Shown here in pieces: positions 36,742 through 45,461 of a stretch of 64,000 bases of DNA. Position numbers and translations under genes: made by a program. The notes under the pieces were generated by a model. It searched no databases. It saw only the letters and a list, made by a program, of their open reading frames with translations, and was not told the DNA's origin. The DNA lies in contig CP053688.1 in the NCBI GenBank assembly GCA_013200995.1, positions 4,712,001 to 4,776,000 of the forward strand, given 5' to 3'. Each line of letters opens with the position of its first letter. The stretch's first letter is position 1. Source of the DNA: Arthrobacter citreus (lineage in GTDB: Bacteria > Bacillota > Bacilli > Bacillales > Bacillaceae_G).

Positions 36742-38121
36742 ATGAAAAACATAGAATTAGGTGCGTTAATCGCACTGTTTACCGTTATTATGTCTAGTTG
36801 TCTAGTCTTTTTAAAAGCTGATCCGCAAATTCCGCTTCTATTATGTGTAGTTAGTTTAGCTATATTTGGATTATTTAAAGGGTTCAAATGGGAACAGATT
36901 GAAAATGGTATGAAAAAAGGAATTCATAATGGATTGTCACCAACTTTAATCTTAATGATGATTGGTTTATTAATTGGTTCTTGGATGCTTAGTGGCACAG
37001 TTCCTACATTATTATTTTACGGAATTTCTGTTCTTTCAGCTAAGTGGTTTGCCATTAGCGCCATATTTATTACCATTATTGTTGCTAGTTTTACGGGGAG
37101 CACATTTACAACAATTGCTACAGTTGGTGTAGCTTTAATGGGAATTGCTCATATTATGGGAATTCCTCCTGCAATTGCAGCAGGTGCAATTATTAGTGGA
37201 GCATGTTTTGGGGATAAAATGTCACCCATTTCCGATACAACGAATTTCGTTCCAAGTATTTTAGGCATAAAGGTCAATGAACATATTCGCCACATGGCAT
37301 ATACAACAATCCCAGCCTTAATTGTTACTGTTATTTTATTTTTAATCATAGGTATGGGGCATGGAAATACAGATATGGCGCAAGTAACTGAAATGAAAAA
37401 AGCAATATCTTCTAGCTTTGAAGTTAATCCTTTATTATTAATTCCATGTTTAATTGTTTTTATCATGGCATTTAAAGGCTTTTCAACTTTACCGACAATG
37501 TCAGCTGGTATTGTTAGTTCATTAGTTTTATCATTTTTCATTCAAAAAGATATTACACTTACTAAAGTGTTCTCAACATTACAAAATGGTTTCCAATTAG
37601 ATACAGGGAATGAAATGCTTAATTCAATTGTTAACCGTGGAGGATTACAATCCATGATGTGGTCTGTTTCATTGATCTTTATTGCCCTTGCTTTAGGTGG
37701 ATTAATACAAGAACTTCGAGTATTCGAAACATTAATCCAATCGTTATCTAACTTAAAACGTAGTGGAAATGTAGTTGTTGCTAGTACATTATCTGCAATG
37801 AGTGTGAACCTATTAACAGGTGAACAATACCTTTCAATTCTACTTCCTGGGCAATTATTAAAAGACGTATTTATCAATAAAAATATTCCACTTAAAAATT
37901 TATCCCGTGCATTAGAAGATGGAGGTACACTTTTTAACCCAATCGTACCTTGGAGTGTAAGTGGAGCATTCTTTGCTTCAACATTAGGAGTACCAGTTAT
38001 TGATTATTTACCATTTTCGTTCGTGTTGTTTATTACTCCATTATTTAGTATAGTAGCTGCTCTTTTAGGTAAAGGTTTAAAGACAGAAATTAAAGGTGAA
38101 AATTCAAGAAATGCCGCATAA
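36742..38121 (+). CDS. NhaC-family transporter, probable tyrosine transporter
   Basis: A 459-residue integral membrane protein of the NhaC family (about eleven segments). GSTFTTIATVGVALMGIAH and GAIISGACFGDKMSPISDTTNFVPSILG (about 145-172) are the signature, as in YheL-type proteins. Comparative genomics has predicted YheL-type proteins under Tyr T-boxes as tyrosine transporters; the leader at 35990-36240 with TAC specifier fits this. Na+/H+ antiport alone is the alternative. It sits downstream of the GNAT gene, upstream of a 44-residue small gene. Confidence 0.87.
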   Translation: MKNIELGALIALFTVIMSSCLVFLKADPQIPLLLCVVSLAIFGLFKGFKWEQIENGMKKGIHNGLSPTLILMMIGLLIGSWMLSGTVPTLLFYGISVLSAKWFAISAIFITIIVASFTGSTFTTIATVGVALMGIAHIMGIPPAIAAGAIISGACFGDKMSPISDTTNFVPSILGIKVNEHIRHMAYTTIPALIVTVILFLIIGMGHGNTDMAQVTEMKKAISSSFEVNPLLLIPCLIVFIMAFKGFSTLPTMSAGIVSSLVLSFFIQKDITLTKVFSTLQNGFQLDTGNEMLNSIVNRGGLQSMMWSVSLIFIALALGGLIQELRVFETLIQSLSNLKRSGNVVVASTLSAMSVNLLTGEQYLSILLPGQLLKDVFINKNIPLKNLSRALEDGGTLFNPIVPWSVSGAFFASTLGVPVIDYLPFSFVLFITPLFSIVAALLGKGLKTEIKGENSRNAA

Positions 38122-38178
38122 ACAAATTCATTCTACGTAAACTAGTTTTTGTACTAACTGGTTAATGGAGGGAAAAGG

Positions 38179-38313
38179 ATGAGTCATGCAGCTGGTGGTT
38201 CAAAGAAAAATCGTCCAAGTGATGCAAATCATGTAGATGCTAAAACGAAAGCTCACCAAAAGAGACTTTCTAAGGATCAACAAAATCCAATGGACTTAAA
38301 GTACCCAAGATAA
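38179..38313 (+). CDS. Small basic 44-residue protein
   Basis: A 44-residue hydrophilic, histidine- and lysine-rich peptide (starts MSHAAGGSKKNRPSDANHVD, ends NPMDLKYPR) follows the transporter gene. GGAGGG lies about 9 nt upstream of ATG, and a clean terminator comes after the stop, so it is probably expressed. I do not recognise it; its size and composition resemble small spore proteins, but this is a weak guess. It may be cotranscribed with the tyrosine unit, since no terminator separates them. Confidence 0.55.
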   Translation: MSHAAGGSKKNRPSDANHVDAKTKAHQKRLSKDQQNPMDLKYPR

Positions 38314-38335
38314 TTTATAAAGAATATTTAAGTCT

Positions 38336-38379
38336 AATCCCTTTTATGATGAGATGATCCTCATTTAAAAGGGATTTTT
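38336..38379 (+). terminator. Rho-independent terminator
   Basis: Stem AATCCCTTTT/AAAAGGGATT plus T5 after the small gene. Confidence 0.85.
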
Positions 38380-38512
38380 CTATGTCACATATACCCTGTT
38401 ATTTAAAAGATGAATGTTAAAGATTTATGTCACATTTCAATTTTTAATGAAAATATCTTAATTTTTCGATAAAATAGAATTTAAATTAAATTGATTTGAG
38501 GGGATAAACGTA

Positions 38513-39094
38513 ATGGGTTTTTTAAAATTAATTACATATACAATATTAATTGGAATATTAGGTTATTTATTCTGTATCGTATTTATTGGTGCAAATAGTT
38601 TTCTGCAATATAAGCATAAGGTTCCAAAAGATGCTGAGTATGTTATTGTACTAGGGGCTGGTTTGAAAAAAGATAAGCCTACTAGAGCTTTACGCTATCG
38701 GATTGAAACAGCGGCAAAGTATGCAAAAGAAAATACTAGTGCAAAAATTATTGTTTCAGGTGGAAAAGGAAACGATGAATTAATATCAGAAGCAGAGTGT
38801 ATGAAGGGTGAATTAATCAAATTAGGTATTGGAGAAGATCGAATTATTAAAGAAGATTTATCAACTAATACTTATGAAAATATGAAATACTCCAAAAAGC
38901 TTATAAATAATGCAAACGCAAAAGGGATCGTTGTATCAAATGATTATCACTTATTTAGATCTCTAAAATTAGCTAAAAAACAAGGCTTAAATGTGATTGG
39001 TCTTCCGGCAAAAACACCAAAAGTGATTATTCCAACAGCGTATTTTAGAGAATGTTTATCTATTTTAAAAGCAATGTACTATAAACAAATATGA
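38513..39094 (+). CDS. DUF218 / YdcF-SanA-type protein
   Basis: A 193-residue protein with an N-terminal membrane segment (5-28) and a DUF218 domain: YVIVLGAGLKKDKPTRALRYR, KIIVSGGKGNDELISEAECMKGEL, STNTYENMKYSKKL and VVSNDYHLFRSLKLAKKQG. This matches YdcF/SanA proteins, linked in E. coli to envelope integrity and vancomycin tolerance at high temperature. Likely anchored with the domain outside, or peripheral. RBS GAGGGG precedes ATG. Monocistronic. Confidence 0.85.
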   Translation: MGFLKLITYTILIGILGYLFCIVFIGANSFLQYKHKVPKDAEYVIVLGAGLKKDKPTRALRYRIETAAKYAKENTSAKIIVSGGKGNDELISEAECMKGELIKLGIGEDRIIKEDLSTNTYENMKYSKKLINNANAKGIVVSNDYHLFRSLKLAKKQGLNVIGLPAKTPKVIIPTAYFRECLSILKAMYYKQI

Positions 39095-39228
39095 GTTAAA
39101 AATAGGTAATCTATCATTTTTTAAAAAACTATTAAGTAATTGTACCAATGTCCATTTCATTTTTTAAAATGAAACATTTTATATTATATGGATTTGCTTG
39201 TCCAAATAATATGAAAGGAGTGACGTTG

Positions 39229-39597
39229 ATGGCAAGATTTTTATCAACAGGCGTATTACGAAGACATTCTGATACTCAGTTTTTAACAGTAGAAGCTCTT
39301 AATCTTGACCCGGAAGACTCTCGTTCAGTTAGTGTGTTTATGTTTGACTGGTCATCTGGTTCACCAGTTATTCTTCCAATGGTTGACCCAACTATGATTG
39401 TAATTCCACCAAATCAATACAGAACATTTAGATCTTTTCAACTACCACCGACACTATTTGCATACGAAGTAAGAATCCATCATCCAAAAGATAGTGATGT
39501 TGTAGTAAATGTATTTGGACTTAGTGACATTGCATTTGACCCTCAAGAAGGTAATAATGCACTGCAACATGATCTAGCGGTAGTGAAATTAAAATAA
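39229..39597 (+). CDS. Unrecognised beta-rich protein
   Basis: A 122-residue protein with beta-strand pattern: SVSVFMFDWSSGSPVILPM, TMIVIPPNQYRTFRSFQLP and AYEVRIHHPKDSDVVVNVFG. The ATG at 39229 is chosen because AAAGGAG is correctly placed before it. It resembles small Bacillus proteins that may lie on the spore surface, but I cannot name a family, and this is only a guess from the beta-sandwich-like pattern. It has no signal peptide. It ends before a terminator and lies convergent to rpsD. Confidence 0.6.
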   Translation: MARFLSTGVLRRHSDTQFLTVEALNLDPEDSRSVSVFMFDWSSGSPVILPMVDPTMIVIPPNQYRTFRSFQLPPTLFAYEVRIHHPKDSDVVVNVFGLSDIAFDPQEGNNALQHDLAVVKLK

Positions 39598-39640
39598 TAT
39601 AAAAAAGTTATTTTAATACACCTCTCATTTCCGCATAAGT

Positions 39641-39672
39641 AGCCCTTCCGAGTAAAGTCGGGGGCTTTTTTT
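39641..39672 (+). terminator. Rho-independent terminator
   Basis: Stem AGCCCTTCCGA/TCGGGGGCT followed by T7. Confidence 0.8.
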
Positions 39673-39678
39673 ATAAAT

Positions 39679-39710
39679 AAAACTCCCTATCAAAATTGAT
39701 AGGGAGTTTT
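39679..39710 (-). terminator. rpsD terminator
   Basis: Stem AAAACTCCCTATC/GATAGGGAGTTTT, read on the minus strand just after rpsD. Confidence 0.85.
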
Positions 39711-39735
39711 GATCGCTTTCTAAGAAGCGATATTA

Positions 39736-40338
39736 TTAACGGTTGTAGAACTCAACGATAAGAGCTTCGTTAATTTCAGCTGGTAATTCAGAACGCTCTG
39801 GTAAGCGGTTGAAAGTACCTTCTAATTTGTCAGCGTTGAAAGTGATGTACTCAGGTACAAAGTTGTTAACTTCAACAGCTTCTTTAACTACAGCTAAGTT
39901 TTGTGATTTTTCACGTAAGCTGATAGTTTGACCAATTTTCACGCGGAAAGATGGGATGTCTACACGTTTGCCATCAACCATGATGTGACCGTGGTTAACT
40001 AATTGACGAGCAGCACGACGAGTACGAGCAAGACCCATACGGTAAACTACGTTGTCTAAACGAGTTTCTAATAAGATCATGAAGTTTTCACCATGTTTAC
40101 CAGTTAATTTACCAGCGATATCAAATGTGCGACGGAATTGACGCTCATTAACACCGAACATGTGACGAAGTTTTTGCTTTTCTTGTAATTGTAAACCGTA
40201 TTCTGATAATTTTTTACGTTGGTTTGGTCCGTGTTGACCTGGAGCGTAAGGGCGTTTTTCTAATTCTTTACCCGTTCCGCTTAATGAAATGCCTAAACGG
40301 CGAGATAATTTCCAAGTAGATCCTGTATAACGAGACAT
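39736..40338 (-). CDS. rpsD: 30S ribosomal protein S4
   Basis: A 200-residue S4, the primary 16S-rRNA binder that starts assembly of the 30S body. It has [50 protein letters not shown] at the N-terminus, and an S4 domain at about 90-155 ([35 protein letters not shown]). The length equals B. subtilis RpsD. RBS AAGGAGGAG is 8 nt upstream of ATG. It is monocistronic, with its own long leader and promoter, as expected for autoregulated rpsD. Confidence 0.96.
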   Translation of the reverse strand: MSRYTGSTWKLSRRLGISLSGTGKELEKRPYAPGQHGPNQRKKLSEYGLQLQEKQKLRHMFGVNERQFRRTFDIAGKLTGKHGENFMILLETRLDNVVYRMGLARTRRAARQLVNHGHIMVDGKRVDIPSFRVKIGQTISLREKSQNLAVVKEAVEVNNFVPEYITFNADKLEGTFNRLPERSELPAEINEALIVEFYNR

Positions 40339-40560
40339 TGATTGTCTCCTCCTTTAAGTTTTTATTTTGGAGTAAAATAAAAACGTTCGTGTAGCCCCAG
40401 TCAGTTTATTTTGCTTTCATGTATCCTCGCTCCAGCAGCCAGAGTTACGCGATGACACCTCTAAAATAGTAGAGGAACAAAATAAAGATCAAGCCTGTGC
40501 TTACAACGCTGCGTTATTTTACACAAAAAATATTATAACCAAATAGTATAAAATAGTCAA
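40339..40560 (-). promoter_or_regulatory. rpsD promoter and S4-type leader
   Basis: On the minus strand a consensus sigma-A promoter is TTGACT (40555-40560), 17-nt spacer, TATAAT (40532-40537). The leader to the ATG is about 187 nt, rich in helices (for example AACGCAGCGTTG-like and GCTGGAGC blocks). B. subtilis rpsD is repressed by S4 through a leader of like length; this leader is the candidate binding site. The fold was not computed. Confidence 0.8.
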
Positions 40561-40628
40561 GGGCAGTTTTAAAAACAAGGTCGAATGAAAGGGAGAGGAA
40601 TCGTATAATACCGCAATATAAAAATAAT

Positions 40629-40880
40629 TACTCATGTAAGGATACATGTAAGTAAATAAGGTTGAATCTTGTAATAACATACTCGTAAAGGGTTCATGAG
40701 TTAAAAAAGAGAGGAAATGTGAAAAATAGTTACCCATAGAAGGTTCATGAGTAAGTAAAAAGGCAAAAATAAGAAAAATAGCTACTCATAAAGTATCCAA
40801 AAAAATGTTACTCATAAGGTTTTCATGAATAAGAAAAAAGCACAAATCTGAAAACAACATACTCATATCAGGTTGTAGTG
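40629..40880 (-). repeat. 51-nt tandem repeat array (17-residue period)
   Basis: TACTCAT-type starts are at 40629, 40680, 40731, 40783, 40809 and 40860, giving spacings 51, 51, 52, 26 and 51 nt. Each unit also has an inverted ATGAGT partner. Read on the minus strand the units encode a 17-residue repeat, approximately M-S-N-Y-F-S-x-F-x-L-F-L-T-H-E-P-F, with variants MSMLF and MGNYF and one shortened unit. There is no long ORF: frameshifts and stops break it, so it is a repeat remnant. It abuts the rpsD promoter. Confidence 0.75.
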
Positions 40881-40956
40881 TAATCTGTTAAAACCAACTT
40901 TACTCAGCAATGATCATGTTGGACACTGTTTGACAAGCTCTTTTTCCAACAACATA

Positions 40957-40988
40957 AAAAAAGAAATCCATTTTCAGGATTTCTTTTT
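40957..40988 (-). terminator. ytsP terminator
   Basis: Stem AAGAAATCC/GGATTTCTT with T-run, minus strand. Confidence 0.8.
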
Positions 40989-40995
40989 GAAGCTC

Positions 40996-41484
40996 TTATT
41001 GAATTGTTTCCTCAATTAAATTAACAATTGCTTGAAGATATTTTTGGTCAACTTCATCAAAACGATTGAATTCTGGGCTATCGATATCTAGAACGCCAAT
41101 TACTTCTCCGTTGTGCATTACTGGAATAACAATCTCCGAATTTGAAGCAGCATCACAAGCAATGTGTCCAGGGAAATCGTGAACATTATCGATTCTTTGG
41201 ACTGTTTTAGTTTGAGCAGATGTACCGCAAACTCCCTTACCATATGGTATACGTACGCATGCAGGAAGACCTACAAAGGGACCTAAAACTAATTCATCGC
41301 GATCGCCATCTTTTAAATAAAAACCAACCCAATTTATTCTATCTAAAAATTGATTTAATAAAGCTGATGTATTTGCTAAATTAGCAATTAAGTTATGCTC
41401 ATCGTAGATTAAAGCTTTAACTTGAGCTGTAAGAGTATTGTATTGTTGTTCTTTCGTTCCTGAATATTCGACTTTTTGAAACAT
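40996..41484 (-). CDS. ytsP: Free methionine-(R)-sulfoxide reductase (GAF, YtsP/fRMsr)
   Basis: A 162-residue GAF-domain enzyme that reduces free methionine-R-sulfoxide. The three family cysteines are Cys76 (LPACVRI), Cys86 (GKGVCGTS) and Cys110 (HIACDAAS), with the active Cys being the third by homology to E. coli. The length is near B. subtilis YtsP (163). RBS GGGTCTACAAATG is weak, with AAAGGGGTC upstream. It lies before refZ as in B. subtilis, on the opposite strand to it. Confidence 0.9.
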   Translation of the reverse strand: MFQKVEYSGTKEQQYNTLTAQVKALIYDEHNLIANLANTSALLNQFLDRINWVGFYLKDGDRDELVLGPFVGLPACVRIPYGKGVCGTSAQTKTVQRIDNVHDFPGHIACDAASNSEIVIPVMHNGEVIGVLDIDSPEFNRFDEVDQKYLQAIVNLIEETIQ

Positions 41485-41630
41485 TTGTAGACCCCTTTCC
41501 CTATTTCATGTGAAATATCATAGCATATTTCGAAATAATACTGGTAATTTTGTCGACCGATTTGTAGAGGAATTTATCAAAATTTCTCTAATTAATTAAG
41601 CTATTGATGTTGTAGAAGAGGGTGACGAGT

Positions 41631-42278
41631 GTGGAGCAAGATAAACTTGCAACTAAAAGAAAAGTCATCGAGACAGCGCTTACTTTATTTAAAGTTAATG
41701 GATATCATGGCACTTCAGTGAGAGATATTTCTAAAAAGGCTAATGTTAATATCGCAACAATTTCATATTATTTTAAAGGTAAACAAGGATTACTTGAACA
41801 TATCATAGTAGAATTTTTAGAAGGCTACGTAAAGATTTTAGATCAACATTGTCTATTATTGTACGATAAAAATGCAAAAAAAATTTTAAAAGATTTAGTT
41901 GAAGATGTACTGAATTATTATTATATAAAGAAAGAATCTACGTCGATTTTTTATAGGGAATTAACATTAGACTCTGTATTTATTCGAGAAATTATGATTA
42001 CATATTTAACGCGGGAGCGTTATATTTTTTCTCAAATTTATGATGCAATTCGTTATTCAAATTCAAAAGTTACGATGCCATTTTCAGTATTTTTTGTGCA
42101 ATTAAAATCATTTCTATCTACACCATACTTATTTCCTGGCTATTTAAATGAAGTTTTGTATATTCAGCAAAATGACTTGTATTTTTTTGAAAGATATAAA
42201 GAGTATGTAGAGAAATGGATTGAATCACTACTAGATACGGATGAGAATATCATTAGCCATGTTGAGCTTTCATCTTAA
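41631..42278 (+). CDS. refZ: RefZ (YttP), TetR-family FtsZ regulator
   Basis: The 215-residue protein has a TetR helix-turn-helix (about 10-55; ALTLFKVNGYHGTSVRDISKKANVNIATISYYF) and a helical C-terminal domain. RefZ in B. subtilis binds chromosomal RBM sites near oriC and affects FtsZ at sporulation onset. GTG at 41631 with GAGGGTGA upstream is preferred, though an earlier GTG at 41622 is in frame. Assignment rests on family plus its place between ytsP and ezrA. Confidence 0.87.
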   Translation: MEQDKLATKRKVIETALTLFKVNGYHGTSVRDISKKANVNIATISYYFKGKQGLLEHIIVEFLEGYVKILDQHCLLLYDKNAKKILKDLVEDVLNYYYIKKESTSIFYRELTLDSVFIREIMITYLTRERYIFSQIYDAIRYSNSKVTMPFSVFFVQLKSFLSTPYLFPGYLNEVLYIQQNDLYFFERYKEYVEKWIESLLDTDENIISHVELSS

Positions 42279-42282
42279 TAGA

Positions 42283-42325
42283 TCGCCTTTTTCATTATGA
42301 GCAATCACAATGGAAAGGCGTTTTT
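42283..42325 (+). terminator. Rho-independent terminator
   Basis: Stem CGCCTTT...AAAGGCG with T5 after refZ. Confidence 0.75.
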
Positions 42326-42522
42326 CGTTGATTGAAATTTTGAATTTTCTACAAGTTTTTACAGGGTATATTATAGTTTGATAAAAATATGAAAAAATTG
42401 AAAAAATTAGGCCAAAAAACAACTGTCTCATGTTATTATTAACTATGACCTTAATAAAGAGTGAAATAATGACGTACATATAAATAGATCTAGATGGCAA
42501 GTAGAGGAGGTACATCAGGGAA

Positions 42523-44235
42523 ATGACATTCTATGTAATTTTAGTCGTAATTAGTATTGTTATCGCATTGATGATTGTAGCCTTAACAATTCGACAACGT
42601 TTATACAAGAGACTCGATGAACTAGAGGCATGGAAAATGCAGTTAATGAGTAAGCCCGTAACGGATGAACTTTCAAAACTTAAGGCATTAAATATGACTG
42701 GACAAACAGAAGAGCTTTTTGAAAAATGGAGAACTGATTGGGATGAAATAGTTACAGCTTTTATACCGAAAGTAACTGATTCACTCCAAGAAATTGATGA
42801 AGCAATTAACAAGTATCATTTCATGAAAGCAAAAGCTGGAATTACGGAACTTGAAGCGCGCTTGAATGAAGCTGAGACAAGTGTAGAATTAATTCTAAAT
42901 GAAGTAAGTGACTTAGTTGGTAGTGAAGAACAAAATAATTCAGATATTGAAAAGTTAAATCAAGAATATCTTGAGCAAAGAAAACTTTTACTAACACATC
43001 GTCATTTATATTCTATCTCTGAAACTCAGTTAGAAGAAAAAATGGACGAAATAAAGCAACAAGTTCAATTATTTAATGAAACGACTGAAAACGGTAATTA
43101 TTTAGAAGCACGAGAATTAGTTAAGCATATAAGCGATGAAGTGAATACTTTAAAAGTAAATATGCAAATCATACCAGATTTATATATTGAATCCACAACG
43201 ACAATGCCGTCTCAAATACATAATCTTTCAGATGGTTTAAAGCAAATGAAAGCAGATGGATATGCGCTTGACTTTGAATTATTAGAAAATGAAACAATTG
43301 AATGTTCAAAAATCTGTATCGACTGTGTTGAGCTAATTAAAAAGCTTGAAATCACTGAAGCAAACGACAAGCTTGATTTTGTAAAAGCAAAAGTTGATGC
43401 AATCTATGATTTATTAGAAAAAGAAGTTGAGAGTAAATACGTAGTTGAAAAAGAGATTTGGTCTTCGCAGGAAGAAATTCTAGAAATTAGAGAAAATAAT
43501 TTGAAAACTAAAGAAGAGACTCAATTAGTTCAACAAATTTATGAGTTAAGTGATGAAGATACTAAAGCTCAAAAATTAGTTGAAAAGCAGGTAAATATCA
43601 TTACAAAGCGATTCGAGCTATTACAAATTCGGGTAGCTGAACAAGATCTTGCATTTTCAGTTATAAGAGATGAGTTAGATTTATTGAAAAAACAGATGGA
43701 AGAAGTGAAGGAATCTCATTTAGCGTATGTTGAAATGTTGAAAGCACTTCGAAAAGATGAACTACAAGCACGTGACCAGCTGATTGATATGAAGCGCTTA
43801 ATGTTAGAGGTCAAACGTCTTGTTCAAATTTCTAATCTGCCTGGAATGCCAGTTTCTTCTATGAAACAAATTCAAGACGCTCATGACAGTATGCAAAGGG
43901 TTTATTTAGAATTAGAGAAAAAACCATTAAAAATGACAACTGTTTCGTCTTTATTAGAACAAGCTGCAACAGCTGTAAACGATTGTTATAAAGAAACGAA
44001 ATATATGATTGAACAAGGATATTTCGTTGAAAAAGTAATACAATATGGAAATCGCTATAGAAGTAATAATGTACAAATGGCAATGTCAATGGACAAAGCA
44101 GAACAGTTATTTAGAGAATTTCAATATAATGAAGCTCTAGAAGAAGCTGCTGTCTCAATTGAAAATGTTGAGCCAGGTGCAATTGATAAGTTACAAGAAA
44201 TACTAAATGAACAAAAGTACACACTACCCCTATAG
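42523..44235 (+). CDS. ezrA: Septation ring regulator EzrA
   Basis: A 570-residue membrane-anchored cytoplasmic protein: one N-terminal membrane helix (2-24) and a spectrin-like helical body of long coiled coils. Match to B. subtilis EzrA (562) is clear in the start RLYKRLDELEAWKMQLMSKPVTDELSKLKALNMTGQTEELFEKWRTDWDEIV. EzrA limits FtsZ ring formation and links division to wall synthesis. It follows refZ and precedes the nifZ-type gene. RBS GAGGAGG is about 15 nt upstream, a longer spacing than usual, with a GGG nearer. Confidence 0.95.
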   Translation: MTFYVILVVISIVIALMIVALTIRQRLYKRLDELEAWKMQLMSKPVTDELSKLKALNMTGQTEELFEKWRTDWDEIVTAFIPKVTDSLQEIDEAINKYHFMKAKAGITELEARLNEAETSVELILNEVSDLVGSEEQNNSDIEKLNQEYLEQRKLLLTHRHLYSISETQLEEKMDEIKQQVQLFNETTENGNYLEARELVKHISDEVNTLKVNMQIIPDLYIESTTTMPSQIHNLSDGLKQMKADGYALDFELLENETIECSKICIDCVELIKKLEITEANDKLDFVKAKVDAIYDLLEKEVESKYVVEKEIWSSQEEILEIRENNLKTKEETQLVQQIYELSDEDTKAQKLVEKQVNIITKRFELLQIRVAEQDLAFSVIRDELDLLKKQMEEVKESHLAYVEMLKALRKDELQARDQLIDMKRLMLEVKRLVQISNLPGMPVSSMKQIQDAHDSMQRVYLELEKKPLKMTTVSSLLEQAATAVNDCYKETKYMIEQGYFVEKVIQYGNRYRSNNVQMAMSMDKAEQLFREFQYNEALEEAAVSIENVEPGAIDKLQEILNEQKYTLPL

Positions 44236-44314
44236 ATGCAAATCTTAGGGGTTTCGTCTGTTTTCAGATATAATGAAAAATGGACTCAAGCAATATGGAG
44301 GTTACGGAAGAATT

Positions 44315-45457
44315 ATGATTTATTTTGATAATAGTGCTACTACTAAACCTTATAAAGAGGTGTTAGATACATATATTACAGTTTCGGACCAGTTTTTTGG
44401 AAATCCTTCTTCGATTCATAAACTTGGTGGACGGTCTGAGCAATTACTGTCAAAAGCTAGAAATCAAATTGCAGAGCTTTTATCGGTTCAACCATCAGAG
44501 ATCATCTTTACATCAGGTGGAACAGAAGGTAATAATTTAGCTATAAAAGGTACTGCCATGATGCACCGTTCAAGAGGGAAACATCTCATTACAACTGAAA
44601 TTGAACATCCGTCAATCTATGAAGCATATAAACAGTTAGAGGAACTTGGATTTGAAGTAACTTATTTAACTCCAAATGAGGATGGGTTTATTTCTGTCGA
44701 GGAACTAAAAGAAGCTTTAAGAGATGATACTATACTTGTTTCTGTTATTCATGTAAATAATGAAACAGGAGCAATTCAGCCCATAAATGAAATCGGACAA
44801 TTATTAAAGGATTATCCAAAAGTATTTTTCCATGTTGATGCTGTACAGGGTATTGGAAAAGTTCCGTTAACGATTAAGCAGTCTGCAATCGATTTGTTAA
44901 CGATTTCTGGTCATAAATTTCATAGTGTAAAAGGGACAGGAATTTTATATATTAGAGAGGGTGTAACATTATCTTCTTTAATGACAGGTGGTTCACAGGA
45001 AAGAGAGATTCGTTCAGGGACGGAAAATCTAGCTGGAATAGTTTCGATGGCAAAAGCTTTAAGAATTACGCTAGAAAAACAAAAAACGATGAAAAGTCAC
45101 TTAATTCATATGAGAAGCGAGCTAATTCAACATTTAGAAGTAATTGACGGAGCCGTAATGAATTCACCAGAATCAAATTTTGCCCCTCATATAATAAATA
45201 TTTCATTTGTAGGATTAAAGCCAGAAGTAATTGTCCATGCTCTATCTGAAGAAAATGTTTTTATTTCTACAAAATCAGCATGCTCTTCGAAAACTTTTGA
45301 AATTAGCCGTGTTTTACAGAGTATGGGTAAAAGCGAGAAAGTAGCGAGTAGTGCTGTCAGAATTAGTCTTTCTTATGAAAATACGATGGATGAAGTAGAG
45401 CAATTTAATAAAATAATTAAAGAAGTAATAAAAAATTTATATAAGGTAATGAGGTAA
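44315..45457 (+). CDS. nifZ: Cysteine desulfurase, NifS/NifZ type
   Basis: A 380-residue class V aminotransferase-fold PLP enzyme that removes sulfur from cysteine. Visible marks: start [34 protein letters not shown], the PLP lysine in [13 protein letters not shown], and the catalytic Cys in [13 protein letters not shown] (about 325-337). It sits 4 bp before thiI; in B. subtilis NifZ supplies sulfur to ThiI for 4-thiouridine in tRNA. The ATG at 44315 is chosen since [10 protein letters not shown] is the family N-terminus; a GGAGG further upstream is rather distant. Confidence 0.92.
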   Translation: MIYFDNSATTKPYKEVLDTYITVSDQFFGNPSSIHKLGGRSEQLLSKARNQIAELLSVQPSEIIFTSGGTEGNNLAIKGTAMMHRSRGKHLITTEIEHPSIYEAYKQLEELGFEVTYLTPNEDGFISVEELKEALRDDTILVSVIHVNNETGAIQPINEIGQLLKDYPKVFFHVDAVQGIGKVPLTIKQSAIDLLTISGHKFHSVKGTGILYIREGVTLSSLMTGGSQEREIRSGTENLAGIVSMAKALRITLEKQKTMKSHLIHMRSELIQHLEVIDGAVMNSPESNFAPHIINISFVGLKPEVIVHALSEENVFISTKSACSSKTFEISRVLQSMGKSEKVASSAVRISLSYENTMDEVEQFNKIIKEVIKNLYKVMR

Positions 45458-45461
45458 CAGC

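Noticed and set aside
40519..40737. 72-codon minus-strand ORF
   Set aside because: It crosses the rpsD promoter and is made of decayed 17-residue repeat units; treated as repeat, not gene.
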